DNA of 64,000 nt, from positions 1 to 64,000 of the forward strand of contig JAUYAL010000009.1 in assembly GCA_030693535.1 (NCBI GenBank), written 5' to 3'. Positions 7,903-17,207 of the stretch are shown here, piece after piece. Below the pieces are notes generated by a model that was not told where the DNA came from, made no database searches, and was given only the letters and a program-made list of their open reading frames with translations. This DNA comes from Methylotenera sp. GTDB taxonomy: Bacteria > Pseudomonadota > Gammaproteobacteria > Burkholderiales > Methylophilaceae. Position 1 is the stretch's first letter. Each line of letters begins with the position of its first letter. The translations under genes were made by a program, and so were the position numbers.

Positions 7903-9691
7903 AAAAAAGCACCATGCAAACTGCTACTAGACTAATCATTGCCCAGAAAGACACATTAGAAACTAATGCCTTGGAGTCTTTTGGTTTTAAACGTTCTTTT
8001 GCGCTAAGATAGATTGGCACGAATGCCAAGCCTAACGGTATACATAACACCGTGACTATAAACATAGGAATCAACAGTGCAATAAAAAAACTGTCGGATG
8101 CTGTGCTTAGTCCAAATTTCTGTACCATCAAAATATCACGTATAAAAAAACCAATGAAGCTAAGTAGCGTCAAACCCATAACAATAAAACCTTTACTTAT
8201 TGTCTCTTTTCGCTTGGGTTGTTGAACCATTTCATGAAATTTGTTAGATAAATCTACCTGAATAGGAGGTTGCAGGAAATCTAGAAATTTCCTCAATCGT
8301 CCAGTTTTTTCTAGCCATGAAAACCAACCGACCAAACTCAGTGAAAGAATAACAAACAAGTATGCGTAACGTATACGATATAAAGACCCCATATTAGAAA
8401 TTGTAAAGCCATAAATCACCAAGAAAAAACATGCGAAATATAACGCTACTAAAACAGCAGGTTTACGGTTATTTAATAACAACAAAAATAATCCTGGTAA
8501 GGATAAGTAGTAAATTAACATCTCCCCAGTAGCAACTAGTCGAGTTAAGCTTACATTTGTAAACCAAGATGATGGGAACGGACCAAGTGCGGCAACTTGA
8601 AGCGCTCTTGGCAGGTACATTAAAACTTCTACAATATTTTCTGGTGTTACGTCTGGATCAATCATTGATTTGGCTTTTAGGCTCACACCATGATCAATCA
8701 TTCCCGCTCTAGTTTTGGCAGCAGTCTCTAGATAACCTTCAATATTATCACTTAACCAAGGTGTGTTTTGCCACTTCCACTGACCATTGCCTTGCCAGTT
8801 TGAATAACCATCACCCATTTGAAGTGGTACACCAGATGAGTTAGGTGCAACATTTACAATAACTTTTAAACCTCCGGCCAAAATTACTGCCGCAAGAAAA
8901 AAGAAAAAAACAACTTTGATCTTGCGTACAAATTGGTGGCGAATCAATGCAAAAACAATAGTTAATACCAATGCCCCTAACGTAGCTATGAACAACAGTT
9001 TAAGACCGTAAGGTCTCACACTTGCTACCAATACGACACCTAGTAAATTGCTGAGTAAAAGCGTGCTCCAACCACGAAAATCATACTTCCCTTGAACAGC
9101 TTTTATCCAAGTTAACAAAATCAATAAGGTACCAGCGATCGCGTAGCCATCCTTATGAATCTGACCATACCAATTTAACGCTGAAGGAAAAACAATAAAA
9201 AGAGTTGCAGCAAGTATTCCAGCGACTATACCAAAAGCTTTTTTATCAGAAAGTTCACGTGTAATCATAAAAATTAACACGCCACCCAATGCATGACATG
9301 CAGCATTTATTGGAATTATTAAAGTAGGGTCATGTCCAAAAATGGCATATAGCGCACCCAATATTGCTACATTACCCGTTGCCCCACCTGAAGGATAAAG
9401 ATGCCAACTACTCCATCCAAACAAACGTATTTGCTCAGCAAGTAAAGTTGCCACCGAATCAAAGTAGACCGAATCATTTGATAAAAGACCCCCACCAGCG
9501 TGTAGGGATGGAACTAAAGGTAGAAGCAATTTTTGAAAAATTAAGGCAGCACAAACTGAATAACAAAAAAATATAACCCATAAAATAAAGGCAAGACTTT
9601 TATCTTCACTTATTAAATAATTTGACAGAGTTTGCTTATGAAGCATTAAGTCGTTTCCAGTTTTGCGTATTTTTTTATTTAAAATTACCAT
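7874..9691 (-). CDS. Polytopic membrane glycosyltransferase (GT-C-like) fused to the N-terminus of a MurJ/Wzx flippase
   Basis: From the ATG at 9691, which has a good AGAGG ribosome site 7 bases upstream (9699-9703), the frame encodes 605 residues. Residues 1 to about 480 form a multi-spanning protein with an early periplasmic-type loop holding acidic residues (SNDSVYFDSV) as in GT-C/GT39 transferases; there is no close family I can name. From about residue 488 the protein becomes a MurJ-like flippase (GFFIRDILMVQKFGL, ASDSFFIALLIPMF) and is cut by a TAA at 7874. An earlier in-frame ATG at 9718 lies inside the upstream gene and lacks a good ribosome site. Fusion of these two activities is unusual. 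Confidence 0.65.
   Translation of the reverse strand: MVILNKKIRKTGNDLMLHKQTLSNYLISEDKSLAFILWVIFFCYSVCAALIFQKLLLPLVPSLHAGGGLLSNDSVYFDSVATLLAEQIRLFGWSSWHLYPSGGATGNVAILGALYAIFGHDPTLIIPINAACHALGGVLIFMITRELSDKKAFGIVAGILAATLFIVFPSALNWYGQIHKDGYAIAGTLLILLTWIKAVQGKYDFRGWSTLLLSNLLGVVLVASVRPYGLKLLFIATLGALVLTIVFALIRHQFVRKIKVVFFFFLAAVILAGGLKVIVNVAPNSSGVPLQMGDGYSNWQGNGQWKWQNTPWLSDNIEGYLETAAKTRAGMIDHGVSLKAKSMIDPDVTPENIVEVLMYLPRALQVAALGPFPSSWFTNVSLTRLVATGEMLIYYLSLPGLFLLLLNNRKPAVLVALYFACFFLVIYGFTISNMGSLYRIRYAYLFVILSLSLVGWFSWLEKTGRLRKFLDFLQPPIQVDLSNKFHEMVQQPKRKETISKGFIVMGLTLLSFIGFFIRDILMVQKFGLSTASDSFFIALLIPMFIVTVLCIPLGLAFVPIYLSAKERLKPKDSKALVSNVSFWAMISLVAVCMVLFLVGQLFCCC
7901..7907 (-). other. Slippery heptamer T_TTT_TTA at the junction of the two flippase frames
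   Basis: In the upstream reading frame the codons are CTT TTT TTA, giving the X_XXY_YYZ heptamer T_TTT_TTA. A -1 shift here continues with AGT GGG CCA and the rest of the flippase. The upstream frame ends 27 bases further on at 7874. I did not see a convincing stimulatory stem-loop by eye. Confidence 0.5.
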
Positions 9692-10673
9692 GTTGCAGCC
9701 TCTTTTTATATACGCCAATCAATTTCCTTAGTCCATCTTCCATTGAGATAATATGTTTGTATCCTAATTCCTTCTGAATTCGCGATATCGGATATATGGA
9801 GCGGTTAATCAGAGCCTTCACTCTAGATTTTGTAAGAGGAAAATATGGCACCTTGCCCAGTAACGTTGCTAAAAAGAAAGCAACTTTCTCAGGAATCCTA
9901 ACCCACGGAGACTTACGACCGAGTTCATCAGCAATTATTTTAATAAAATGCTCTAAAGTGCAGTAATCAGAAATATTAAACACTCTACCCTTTGCTGATG
10001 GCATAGTCCCACAAGAGATCAGCCCTTCTACGACATTATCTACATGAATATAATTTGCTGAAGCACCTGGCTTACCAATATAAAAAAACAGTCCGCGATC
10101 TACAAAGTTAATCATTTTAAATAACGACTCATTCGACATTCCGTTGCCAAAAACATTTGATGGTCTTAAGATAGAGTAAGTCATTAATCCACTCTCACTT
10201 GCTTGCTTTACAAGCTCGTCGGCTCTGGTCTTAGTAACTTCGTACTCACCAACTGGACTAGTAATAGTTTCTTCGGTCACAATGAGACGCGCATTAAGAT
10301 GATCGTGTGGATTTCCATAGGCACCAACACTACTTAGCTGTACCCAGTGTATCTTTCGCCCAGAATGGGTCGATTTCTCCAATGCCGCCTGAAGTAGGTG
10401 CTGTGTCCCATTAACATGAAGCAAATGCATCGCCTCAACATTACTAATTTCTCCAGCACAGTGAAATAAAATATCACAACCTTCCAAAAACTGATCGAGC
10501 GGACAGTCAGACAAAGTCAAATCGCCTATCACCACCTCAACGCCATTGGGAAATATAGATTCTGCATTACGCGATAACACTCTAATGGAATAGCCTTGTC
10601 GAGAAAGTGCGTCAATAAGATGTCGTCCAATGAATCCACTTGCCCCTGTAACACAAACTTGCGAACCTTTCAT
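9675..10673 (-). CDS. NAD-dependent sugar epimerase/dehydratase (extended SDR)
   Basis: Likely a nucleotide-sugar 4-epimerase or reductase. With the ATG at 10673, one base after the stop of the GT2 gene, the product has 332 residues and begins with the Rossmann signature GASGFIGRHL at 10-19. The active-site serine region is QLSSVGAYG and the YxxxK motif is YEVTK. Further-upstream ATG codons in the same frame lie inside the GT2 gene and would add a meaningless extension, so I reject them. Several homologues in glycan loci act on UDP-GalNAc or UDP-GlcNAc; the precise substrate cannot be read here. Confidence 0.78.
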   Translation of the reverse strand: MKGSQVCVTGASGFIGRHLIDALSRQGYSIRVLSRNAESIFPNGVEVVIGDLTLSDCPLDQFLEGCDILFHCAGEISNVEAMHLLHVNGTQHLLQAALEKSTHSGRKIHWVQLSSVGAYGNPHDHLNARLIVTEETITSPVGEYEVTKTRADELVKQASESGLMTYSILRPSNVFGNGMSNESLFKMINFVDRGLFFYIGKPGASANYIHVDNVVEGLISCGTMPSAKGRVFNISDYCTLEHFIKIIADELGRKSPWVRIPEKVAFFLATLLGKVPYFPLTKSRVKALINRSIYPISRIQKELGYKHIISMEDGLRKLIGVYKKRLQHGNFK

Positions 10674-10674
10674 G

Positions 10675-11583
10675 TTAAGAGGGAATAACTTGCTTTGCAA
10701 AACCATCACACAAGCCAGAAAAATATCCCTGAACTGGCTCAAAAGACCGCGCAGAATAGGATTGGAACAAAACCTCAAGAAACATCCCTAGCAATAGCCA
10801 AATCAAAGCAAGTGTCGCTCCTGGCCAACTGCGACGTTTTTTATAATATACAATGCATTCAGTTAGCTTACGCTTCTGCCTCTGACCTAAAATTTCACGA
10901 TTAACTGGTGAACAATAATGTGCAAGTCGCGCATTTGGATTGATGTACAACCTTGACCCAAAAATTCTAGAAACACGGGTAGAAAAATCGACATCTTCGA
11001 ACATATGGAAACCATTTGACACATCAAATGAAACAACTTTAAAAACATCACGATGCCAAGCTGATAAACCACCAGAAAGCTTATCACTTGAAATTAAACT
11101 GTTTTCACGCCCGCTAAATTTCCCATAAAGACCAACTCGGATATCCTTAAATATTCCACGATGGAAAAGTTTAAACAATACTTCATATATAACCGTCTGT
11201 TGAGGCGGATTAGTAATGATGCCACAGCAACCCAACATATCAGATTTCTCAACAAATCCTTTTTCAATCTGCTCTATGAAGTCAGTCTCCAGAATAACGT
11301 CATCCTCAAGAAAGCAGATAATATTTCCAACTGCATTTTCAACAGCCACTCTCTTTGCATCTACCAACCCGGAAATAAGCGGATCGTGAATATAGATTAA
11401 CTGGACGTTACTATATTTCATCATAAGTGCATCAACAAGAACAAGAGATTTATCATCAGAGCTCTGATCGACGATTATTAATTCGTCTGGCAACCTAGTT
11501 TGGCTAATAACAGAACTAACAGCCTTGATCAGATCATGTGGGCGATTCTTAGTTGGTATTACAGAAGTTATTTTATTGGTCAT
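10675..11583 (-). CDS. Family GT2 glycosyltransferase
   Basis: An inverting GT-A glycosyltransferase. Starting at the ATG at 11583, the 302-residue protein opens with TNKITSVIPTKNRPHDLIKA, and carries the nucleotide-binding DQSSDD and the metal-binding acidic cluster CFLEDDVILE. A probable membrane-associated helix lies near the C-terminus (ATLALIWLLLGMFLEVLF). The long upstream extension to 11679 is hydrophobic and overlaps the neighbouring gene, so it is unlikely to be translated. It works on the same lipid-linked glycan as the neighbouring SDR and surface-carbohydrate gene; donor and linkage are unknown. Confidence 0.8.
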   Translation of the reverse strand: MTNKITSVIPTKNRPHDLIKAVSSVISQTRLPDELIIVDQSSDDKSLVLVDALMMKYSNVQLIYIHDPLISGLVDAKRVAVENAVGNIICFLEDDVILETDFIEQIEKGFVEKSDMLGCCGIITNPPQQTVIYEVLFKLFHRGIFKDIRVGLYGKFSGRENSLISSDKLSGGLSAWHRDVFKVVSFDVSNGFHMFEDVDFSTRVSRIFGSRLYINPNARLAHYCSPVNREILGQRQKRKLTECIVYYKKRRSWPGATLALIWLLLGMFLEVLFQSYSARSFEPVQGYFSGLCDGFAKQVIPS

Positions 11584-11679
11584 ATCTAATAGCAATTTTA
11601 TTGAAATTTTGTCTTGGCACCTTATTTTGTCGCACAACAAAATCTCTAAACATGCCAACAGCCAAACGAAAAAACTCAT

Positions 11680-13593
11680 TCATTTCGGTATCCTACCATT
11701 ATTATGACTTAGCAACTTTTTCCAGCGAGGAAGGGATTCATCCAAATAAAAATAGGGTTCTGCCATCGCGCACTTATAGTGCTTTGCATTACCTAAAGCT
11801 AATACTAATTCCATAGAATTTCTGACATAGGTAACATTACCGAGCCCCCTTAACGGGCTTGTATTAAATTCATTACCATCTAACATTTGAATTACTTGTA
11901 CGCCTAAGCAATAAGCATCAACGGCCGCTGAAGTTATATTGCTGGTAAATGCAATGTCACATTTCATGAGTAAATCTGTCAACGAATCATCACTTATTTT
12001 TAATTCAATTTTTAAATAATCAGTCGATTTTAGCGGATAAGCTGGATGAGGCTTGAACAAATATAGTGTATCGTTAGGTAACGCCTTAGCAGCTAGTTGT
12101 AGCCAATCAAGTATTTTTAAATTGGTTTCAGCGAGAAAATCTCCACAGACTAAGATTGTTAGTGGTTTTTTCAAATCATGCGGATTTTGATTAATATATG
12201 GTTTAGCCAAATGAAGAAATCGCAAAGCCTCAACTTCAACAATGCGCGAAGACGGGTATCCGCTTGATAAGATGGATTTGTATGCAACGGGACCGTTGAC
12301 GCCTAGAATATCAGGTAATGGTAAATCATTAACATCTCGACGAACGTAGCTACGTGAGTCATAAAAATAGCGCAAGTCCCAATAGCGTACTGTTGTATGG
12401 GGAATGCCAATCAGTTTCCCATGCCCAGAAACTTTCCAAGCATATATTAGAGCCATTTCCCAAGGTTGATTTTCTGTAATGTAAACACCAATACGTTGTC
12501 GGGGTAAATCACCCAACACTTCAAGAAAAAGTGACAATTTTAAACAGACATCCATTGTCGCGGTACCACAGAGAGAATTTTTCCACTCATCAGCATGCAA
12601 TGCCCATAAATCAAGATTAGATCCTGTTGCGCGAACCTCTCGAATACTTTCCAACCTACTTAAAGAACGTCGAACCTTTAAAAAATCAACGATTACCTTC
12701 ACTAAGGTTTTAAATTTTAATGGGCGCTCTAGCAATGCATGGAACTGTTCGTCATTCGCCGATAAATTAAAAGTATTAATTAGATGATTTGCTTGTTCTA
12801 ATGATGGCACCACAGGATGAGAAAAAAATAGATGGACCCAATTCGACTTAATATCCCATCGTTGAAGTTTATCTATTAGTACTGTCCAATAATTGGATCT
12901 AAATTTTCCGGCTAAAACTGACTTCTTATCAAGATGAACTAAAACATCAAAAAACATTACTTCACCAATAACATTTGGTGTTTTAATATTTCTCACAAAG
13001 TAAAGCGGAAACGTTTTTACTAGGTATCTCAAAAGAAAAATTAGTGCTCTTATTGATCCTGGCAGTGAATCAAAAAATAACTTCGCAAGACTTCTGTTGC
13101 ATATCACCTTAGTCTTTTTAAATTGAAAATTTATAGAATTTTTCTTACATAAATGTTCTATACAAGAGGCTAACAAAGTATTACTAGTTGTTAAACAAAT
13201 ATCATTAAATTTGTGTTTTACTACAAATTCTTCTAATGCTAGCGCTTTAATTGCATTGTTAATCTGGGATGTCCCAGAGCAGTTAAATTTTTGGGCAATA
13301 GAGCTTGTCCACCAATAGCTAAACCCTGTCCGTATAGACAAGTGATCAATTACTCTTTTACCCTCAATTTTAGATTCACCTAAATCATAAATCCACGCTA
13401 AATATTTAGACCTTAAATCATCTTCATTTTGCTCTACAAGCTTAACAATTGATATCTCACTTGAGTTATTGTTATTTTGGAATTGTTGCCAGAGCAACGT
13501 AGTCCAGTTGCCATTTGGTGCAAGTCCCGGATCATCCCAGATACACAAAACGCTTTGTCTAGGCAAGCCATTATTGTCAGAGTATTCAAGCAT
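11680..13593 (-). CDS. Large uncharacterised surface-carbohydrate biosynthesis protein
   Basis: A 637-residue soluble-looking protein that I recognise only as one of the large, uncharacterised proteins found in O-antigen-like loci of Leptospira, Bacteroides and Proteobacteria (the group I recall as TIGR04326). The N-terminal region includes GFSYWWTSSIAQKF and the C-terminal half resembles GT-B/capsule-synthesis donor domains (LYLFKPHPAYPL, IAFTSNITSAAVDAYCLGV), so a glycosyltransferase or glycan-phosphate transferase role is plausible but not shown. It overlaps the KdsB-like gene by 8 bases, so the two are probably co-translated, and it may use the CMP-sugar that enzyme makes. Confidence 0.6.
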   Translation of the reverse strand: MLEYSDNNGLPRQSVLCIWDDPGLAPNGNWTTLLWQQFQNNNNSSEISIVKLVEQNEDDLRSKYLAWIYDLGESKIEGKRVIDHLSIRTGFSYWWTSSIAQKFNCSGTSQINNAIKALALEEFVVKHKFNDICLTTSNTLLASCIEHLCKKNSINFQFKKTKVICNRSLAKLFFDSLPGSIRALIFLLRYLVKTFPLYFVRNIKTPNVIGEVMFFDVLVHLDKKSVLAGKFRSNYWTVLIDKLQRWDIKSNWVHLFFSHPVVPSLEQANHLINTFNLSANDEQFHALLERPLKFKTLVKVIVDFLKVRRSLSRLESIREVRATGSNLDLWALHADEWKNSLCGTATMDVCLKLSLFLEVLGDLPRQRIGVYITENQPWEMALIYAWKVSGHGKLIGIPHTTVRYWDLRYFYDSRSYVRRDVNDLPLPDILGVNGPVAYKSILSSGYPSSRIVEVEALRFLHLAKPYINQNPHDLKKPLTILVCGDFLAETNLKILDWLQLAAKALPNDTLYLFKPHPAYPLKSTDYLKIELKISDDSLTDLLMKCDIAFTSNITSAAVDAYCLGVQVIQMLDGNEFNTSPLRGLGNVTYVRNSMELVLALGNAKHYKCAMAEPYFYLDESLPRWKKLLSHNNGRIPK

Positions 13594-14335
13594 TTATTTC
13601 CCGCATCAACCCTGCCACTTTTTGTAAGTCTGCCGGCGTATCAACTGCCTGGGTATCATGCAAAGTTGGGACCATACGTACTTTCATCCCGTGCTCTAGA
13701 ATGCGCATCATATCTACCGATTCCACAATCTCTAAAGGAGTGGGTAAAAGCTTTGTATATTCGATTAAATAGTCTCGACGAAACGGAATAATGCATACCT
13801 GCTTACCCATTGGAATATTCTCAACTTTGCAACGGGTGGGGATGGCTTCACGAGAGAAATACATTGCGTTGCCATTAAGATCACATACCACCTTGATGCA
13901 ATTTCGATCCTCAAATTCAGCAATATCTTTGATTTTCCCCAATAAATTAGTCACTTGAATAGCAGGATCATCAAGCATTGGTTGCACGGCTTCAGCAATC
14001 ATGTCAGGGTGAGTCATGGGCTCATCCCCTTGCACCATCACAACAATGTCATAGCGGGTGTTATTAGCTTTCTCAAGTTTCAATAGGGCTTCAGCACAGC
14101 GATCAGAAGCACGCTCATAGGTATCAGCTGTCATTACAGCAACACCACCAATGGACTCAATGTAATCATAAATTTCTTGGTCACAAGTTGCTACTGCCGT
14201 CATTGATAGCATTGATGATTTAGCAACGCGGTCATAGACATGTCCAATCATAGGCTTACCTAAAATTGGCGCCATAGGCTTGCCGGGGAAACGGCTACTA
14301 CCCATACGAGCTGGGATAAGAGCAAGGATTTTCAT
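13586..14335 (-). CDS. KdsB-like CMP-sugar synthetase (3-deoxy-ulosonate cytidylyltransferase family)
   Basis: Predicted to join CMP from CTP to the anomeric hydroxyl of a 3-deoxy-2-ulosonic acid. The 249 residues have the N-terminal nucleotide-binding motif ALIPARMGSSRFPGKPM and the metal site in QGDEPM, as in KdsB. It is not in an LPS-core context but next to an aldolase, SDR, methyltransferase and 2-hydroxyacid dehydrogenase, and the housekeeping KdsB is usually near lpxK/kdsA-type genes. So I think the substrate is a dedicated, possibly unusual ulosonic acid. Overlap of 8 bases with the surface-carbohydrate gene and 16-base spacing to the SDR show operon membership. Confidence 0.72.
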   Translation of the reverse strand: MKILALIPARMGSSRFPGKPMAPILGKPMIGHVYDRVAKSSMLSMTAVATCDQEIYDYIESIGGVAVMTADTYERASDRCAEALLKLEKANNTRYDIVVMVQGDEPMTHPDMIAEAVQPMLDDPAIQVTNLLGKIKDIAEFEDRNCIKVVCDLNGNAMYFSREAIPTRCKVENIPMGKQVCIIPFRRDYLIEYTKLLPTPLEIVESVDMMRILEHGMKVRMVPTLHDTQAVDTPADLQKVAGLMREINA

Positions 14336-14351
14336 AATATTCTCAAGTTGG

Positions 14352-15287
14352 TTAATTATTATTTAAATAGAATTTTGATTTACGAGCCCAGTCAACAAAT
14401 TTTCGCAAACCGACATCTACAGGGACAAACGAATTCATACCAAGGCAACTTTTTAGTGCAGTGACATCGGCAAATATCCCGCTTTGATCACCAGGTGTTG
14501 CACCTTGTACAAAAAAACTACTATCTGGCACAAGCTCACACACACGCTCAAGTAGGACGCCTACTGTAGTTTTTACACCTGTGCCTAGGTTTAATGTTTG
14601 TCCAAGAGCCGATGAATAGGTGCTGGCACGAAACCAAGCCTCCGCCACGTCATCGATAAAAATTAAATCTCGAAAGCGGTCCGTACTGCCTTTAACCTCA
14701 ATCCGACCGCTGGCCAAAGCCTGTGCCAAATAAATACTCACCATACCTTGCCGAAGATTGCTCAAATCCTGACCTGGACCATAGACATTAAACATACGTA
14801 AGGCAACTGACGGGAGCATTTCTTGATAAACGCGCAAGTATCCTTCTGACATGTGCTTACTAACACCGTAACATGACAATGGTCTACATTCATGACTCTC
14901 ACTAATAGCTTCATCAGGTACCGCACCATAAGTTGACATCGAACTCGCATACACTAAACGCTCAATTTTATTTTCAATACCGTAACGAATTAAATTGAGC
15001 GTAGAAACTGTGTTTTTTTCTAAATCAGCCACAGGGTCATCAAAACTAATTTCCCCTGATGATTGACCGGCTAGATGTAGAATCTTTCGGCAATCACAAG
15101 GCAACATGGCAATAGTAGACGACAGAGCAAGGTCGCCTTTAATAAACTCAATCCCTTCTGGGATGTTATCTAAATGTCCGCCTGACAGATCGTCAACACC
15201 AACAACCGAATACCCTTCACGCAAAAAACGAGATGCCACATTTGATCCAATAAAACCAGCCACCCCTGTAATTAATATTTTTTTCAT
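14352..15287 (-). CDS. NAD-dependent epimerase/dehydratase (extended SDR)
   Basis: A 311-residue nucleotide-sugar or sugar-acid-modifying SDR. The Rossmann motif GVAGFIGSN is at residues 8-16, the acidic residue that selects NAD in GVDDLSGG, the catalytic serine region in VYASSMSTYGA and the YxxxK motif in YGVSK. It resembles UDP-glucose 4-epimerase-type proteins. It is placed between the KdsB-like gene and a methyltransferase, so it may make the aldehyde precursor for the aldolase, or an NDP-sugar for the neighbouring transferases. Substrate not readable from sequence. Confidence 0.78.
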   Translation of the reverse strand: MKKILITGVAGFIGSNVASRFLREGYSVVGVDDLSGGHLDNIPEGIEFIKGDLALSSTIAMLPCDCRKILHLAGQSSGEISFDDPVADLEKNTVSTLNLIRYGIENKIERLVYASSMSTYGAVPDEAISESHECRPLSCYGVSKHMSEGYLRVYQEMLPSVALRMFNVYGPGQDLSNLRQGMVSIYLAQALASGRIEVKGSTDRFRDLIFIDDVAEAWFRASTYSSALGQTLNLGTGVKTTVGVLLERVCELVPDSSFFVQGATPGDQSGIFADVTALKSCLGMNSFVPVDVGLRKFVDWARKSKFYLNNN

Positions 15288-15297
15288 AATTTATACT

Positions 15298-16218
15298 TCA
15301 ATCTTTACTGATAATACCAACTAATGTATCGCACTTGCCAATACTAATTAATGCTTGTTTATAGCCATCTTCAAGTTCCGAACCTAAAGTTTCCGTAAAA
15401 CGTCCCATCCCCCCAGGCTTTCCATCTCTAGCCCAAACCATGTGATTCGATAAATCATAGCGTTGATCACGAAGTATTTCATACGGCCGACCTATCTGCT
15501 TAAGCAGATAATGTAGAGAGTCCTCACTGAAATACCAAGGATGCGCTACAGACCAATAAAAACGCTCGAAAGCAGGAACGTCATAAACCGAATATAAGGG
15601 GTCAGCGGCATTCGGAATCTCAAAAATAATTTTGCCACCAGGCTTAAGTAAATTGAGTTGTGTCTTAAGAAAAGCAATAGGGTCCGCAATATGCTCAAGC
15701 ACAAAAAAATGTAAGATAACATCAAAAAGCGTGTTCGGTTCCGACTCTTGCAACTGCGCTAATGAGTCATAAACCGTCAAGCCACGATTCTTAACGAATT
15801 CGCTAAAAATTCCAGATGGCTCAATACCTTTACATTGATGTCCAGACTGAGTAAGAGGGAAGAGCATAAACCCGGAAGAACATCCTACTTCAAGTATACT
15901 AGACCCTCTAACAAGATGAGAATCCAAATATTTCATACGACGCTGCCGAGTCGGCTCATTTGCAATGATGTGCTCCTCTGCCTTATGCCATCCACCAACA
16001 CTGCCTGACCGACTTGCCATGAATCCTTCAAATTCAGCGGCATAAAAACGCGCTTCTTCTTCTGGTGTCAACCCAGGATATTGGTAGCGTATATCACATA
16101 CGTCACAATAAAAAAAAGCACGCGTTCTATTCACTCCAGCGCCATAAACGTGAGGGGTCACCACAGATTGTTTTTCAACGCTCGCACTACATAGAGGACA
16201 TTCTTTAGGTAATGCCAT
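15298..16218 (-). CDS. Class I SAM-dependent methyltransferase with N-terminal zinc-binding motif
   Basis: Predicted sugar or small-molecule methyltransferase of 306 residues. Two CxxC pairs at the start (CPLCSA at 7-12 and CDVCD near 39-43) probably bind zinc, as in the sugar C-methyltransferase relatives. The SAM-binding motif I is ILEVGCSSGFML (about 109-120) and the post-motif is HFFVLEHIADP. It begins 2 bases after the aldolase gene stop, so both are surely co-translated. O- or C-methylation of the sugar acid made by the aldolase is a reasonable inference; it has not been shown. Confidence 0.75.
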   Translation of the reverse strand: MALPKECPLCSASVEKQSVVTPHVYGAGVNRTRAFFYCDVCDIRYQYPGLTPEEEARFYAAEFEGFMASRSGSVGGWHKAEEHIIANEPTRQRRMKYLDSHLVRGSSILEVGCSSGFMLFPLTQSGHQCKGIEPSGIFSEFVKNRGLTVYDSLAQLQESEPNTLFDVILHFFVLEHIADPIAFLKTQLNLLKPGGKIIFEIPNAADPLYSVYDVPAFERFYWSVAHPWYFSEDSLHYLLKQIGRPYEILRDQRYDLSNHMVWARDGKPGGMGRFTETLGSELEDGYKQALISIGKCDTLVGIISKD

Positions 16219-16220
16219 TT

Positions 16221-16997
16221 TTAATCCTTAAAACTTTTGTTCAGATTGAAGTTTATAGCATTAGTTAAAAAAACCGTATCAATTGAATATGCAATAAATC
16301 TATATCCATCATTAATTTTTTGCTTCAAAGCCTCAGTATCGGGCAACACTACGTGCACGCCACAAGGAATATTTGCCTTATAGCACTCCTCACGGATGCG
16401 CTCCATAGTGGCAATAAAAGTCAGCTCATCAAACTGTGCCGTAAGCCCCATAGAGGCAGAAAGATCATACGGACCAATCAAAATGGCATCCAAGCCATCA
16501 ACTGCAAGAATTTCCTCCAAACATTCAACGGCACGACTATGTTCTATCATAGCTACCAACAAAGGCGCTTGCGCTTCTTCGCGATAATTTTCGAAATGCT
16601 TACCAAATAAATTCGCACGAGAAAATCCTACTCCGCGAGTACCAGCTGGTGGCCAGCGACAAGCATCCCTAACCGCCATTAACTGCGTAGCCGTTTCTAC
16701 CATGGGTACAATCACGCCACCCGCCCCTGCATCTAAGGCTTGCTTGCAATCTTTAGGATGGCCATGCGCTAATCGCACTAAGGGCAAAGTTCCACCCAAC
16801 TCCAACGCACGAAACAAATCTGGTAATTGGTGAACAGAAATTGCACCATGTTCCATATCAACTGCCACCCAATCATAGCCAGCCTGTCCCATAATTTCAG
16901 CCACAGAAGCATGAGGAATTTGCATCCAACTACCTACCGATGCTTTATTAGTAGCCAGCGCTTGGCGTATGGAATTAATTTTTTGCAAACGATTCAT
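16221..16997 (-). CDS. HpcH/HpaI-type class II pyruvate aldolase
   Basis: This family joins or splits pyruvate and an aldehyde, with a divalent metal. The 258-residue protein has the expected barrel motifs: VAVDMEHGAI at about 40-49, PLVRLAHG (substrate arginine), VIVPMVETA, LVAMIEH (metal-ligand glutamate), and AILIGPYDLSASMG (metal-ligand aspartate), ending in the VHVVLPD region. In catabolic loci such enzymes degrade hydroxy-keto acids. Here, in a glycan locus close to a KdsB-like CMP transferase, I infer that it builds a 2-keto-3-deoxy sugar acid from pyruvate and an aldose or aldehyde. Its ATG overlaps the stop of an upstream gene fragment. Confidence 0.75.
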   Translation of the reverse strand: MNRLQKINSIRQALATNKASVGSWMQIPHASVAEIMGQAGYDWVAVDMEHGAISVHQLPDLFRALELGGTLPLVRLAHGHPKDCKQALDAGAGGVIVPMVETATQLMAVRDACRWPPAGTRGVGFSRANLFGKHFENYREEAQAPLLVAMIEHSRAVECLEEILAVDGLDAILIGPYDLSASMGLTAQFDELTFIATMERIREECYKANIPCGVHVVLPDTEALKQKINDGYRFIAYSIDTVFLTNAINFNLNKSFKD

Positions 16998-17161
16998 AAT
17001 ATTGTGAAATCCTCAATGTTAGTGCCAGTGTAAGTGCTAAAACCTTTAGTCTCATGATGATGCCGCACTCTTTCGGCTACGTCTAATCCAAAAGGCTCGA
17101 ATAAATCGAAATAAGCATGCGTTTTGACATCGACGGAATCTTTAATGTCAATATCAAAATC
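16994..17161 (-). pseudogene. C-terminal fragment of an unrecognised protein
   Basis: Reading back from a TGA that overlaps the aldolase ATG, 55 codons give a protein-like sequence (VDVKTHAYFDLFEPFGLDVA, then RVRHHHETKGFSTYTGTNIE) preceded by an in-frame TAG at 17162-17164. There is no ATG, GTG or TTG that would give a sensible start except a GTG deep inside. I read it as the tail of a gene once coupled to the aldolase, cut when the FkbM gene came to lie upstream. I do not recognise the family. Confidence 0.45.
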
Positions 17162-17207
17162 CTAGAAATATAGTTTAGAGCTGATTAGAAATATCTGCTC
17201 TCAAACA

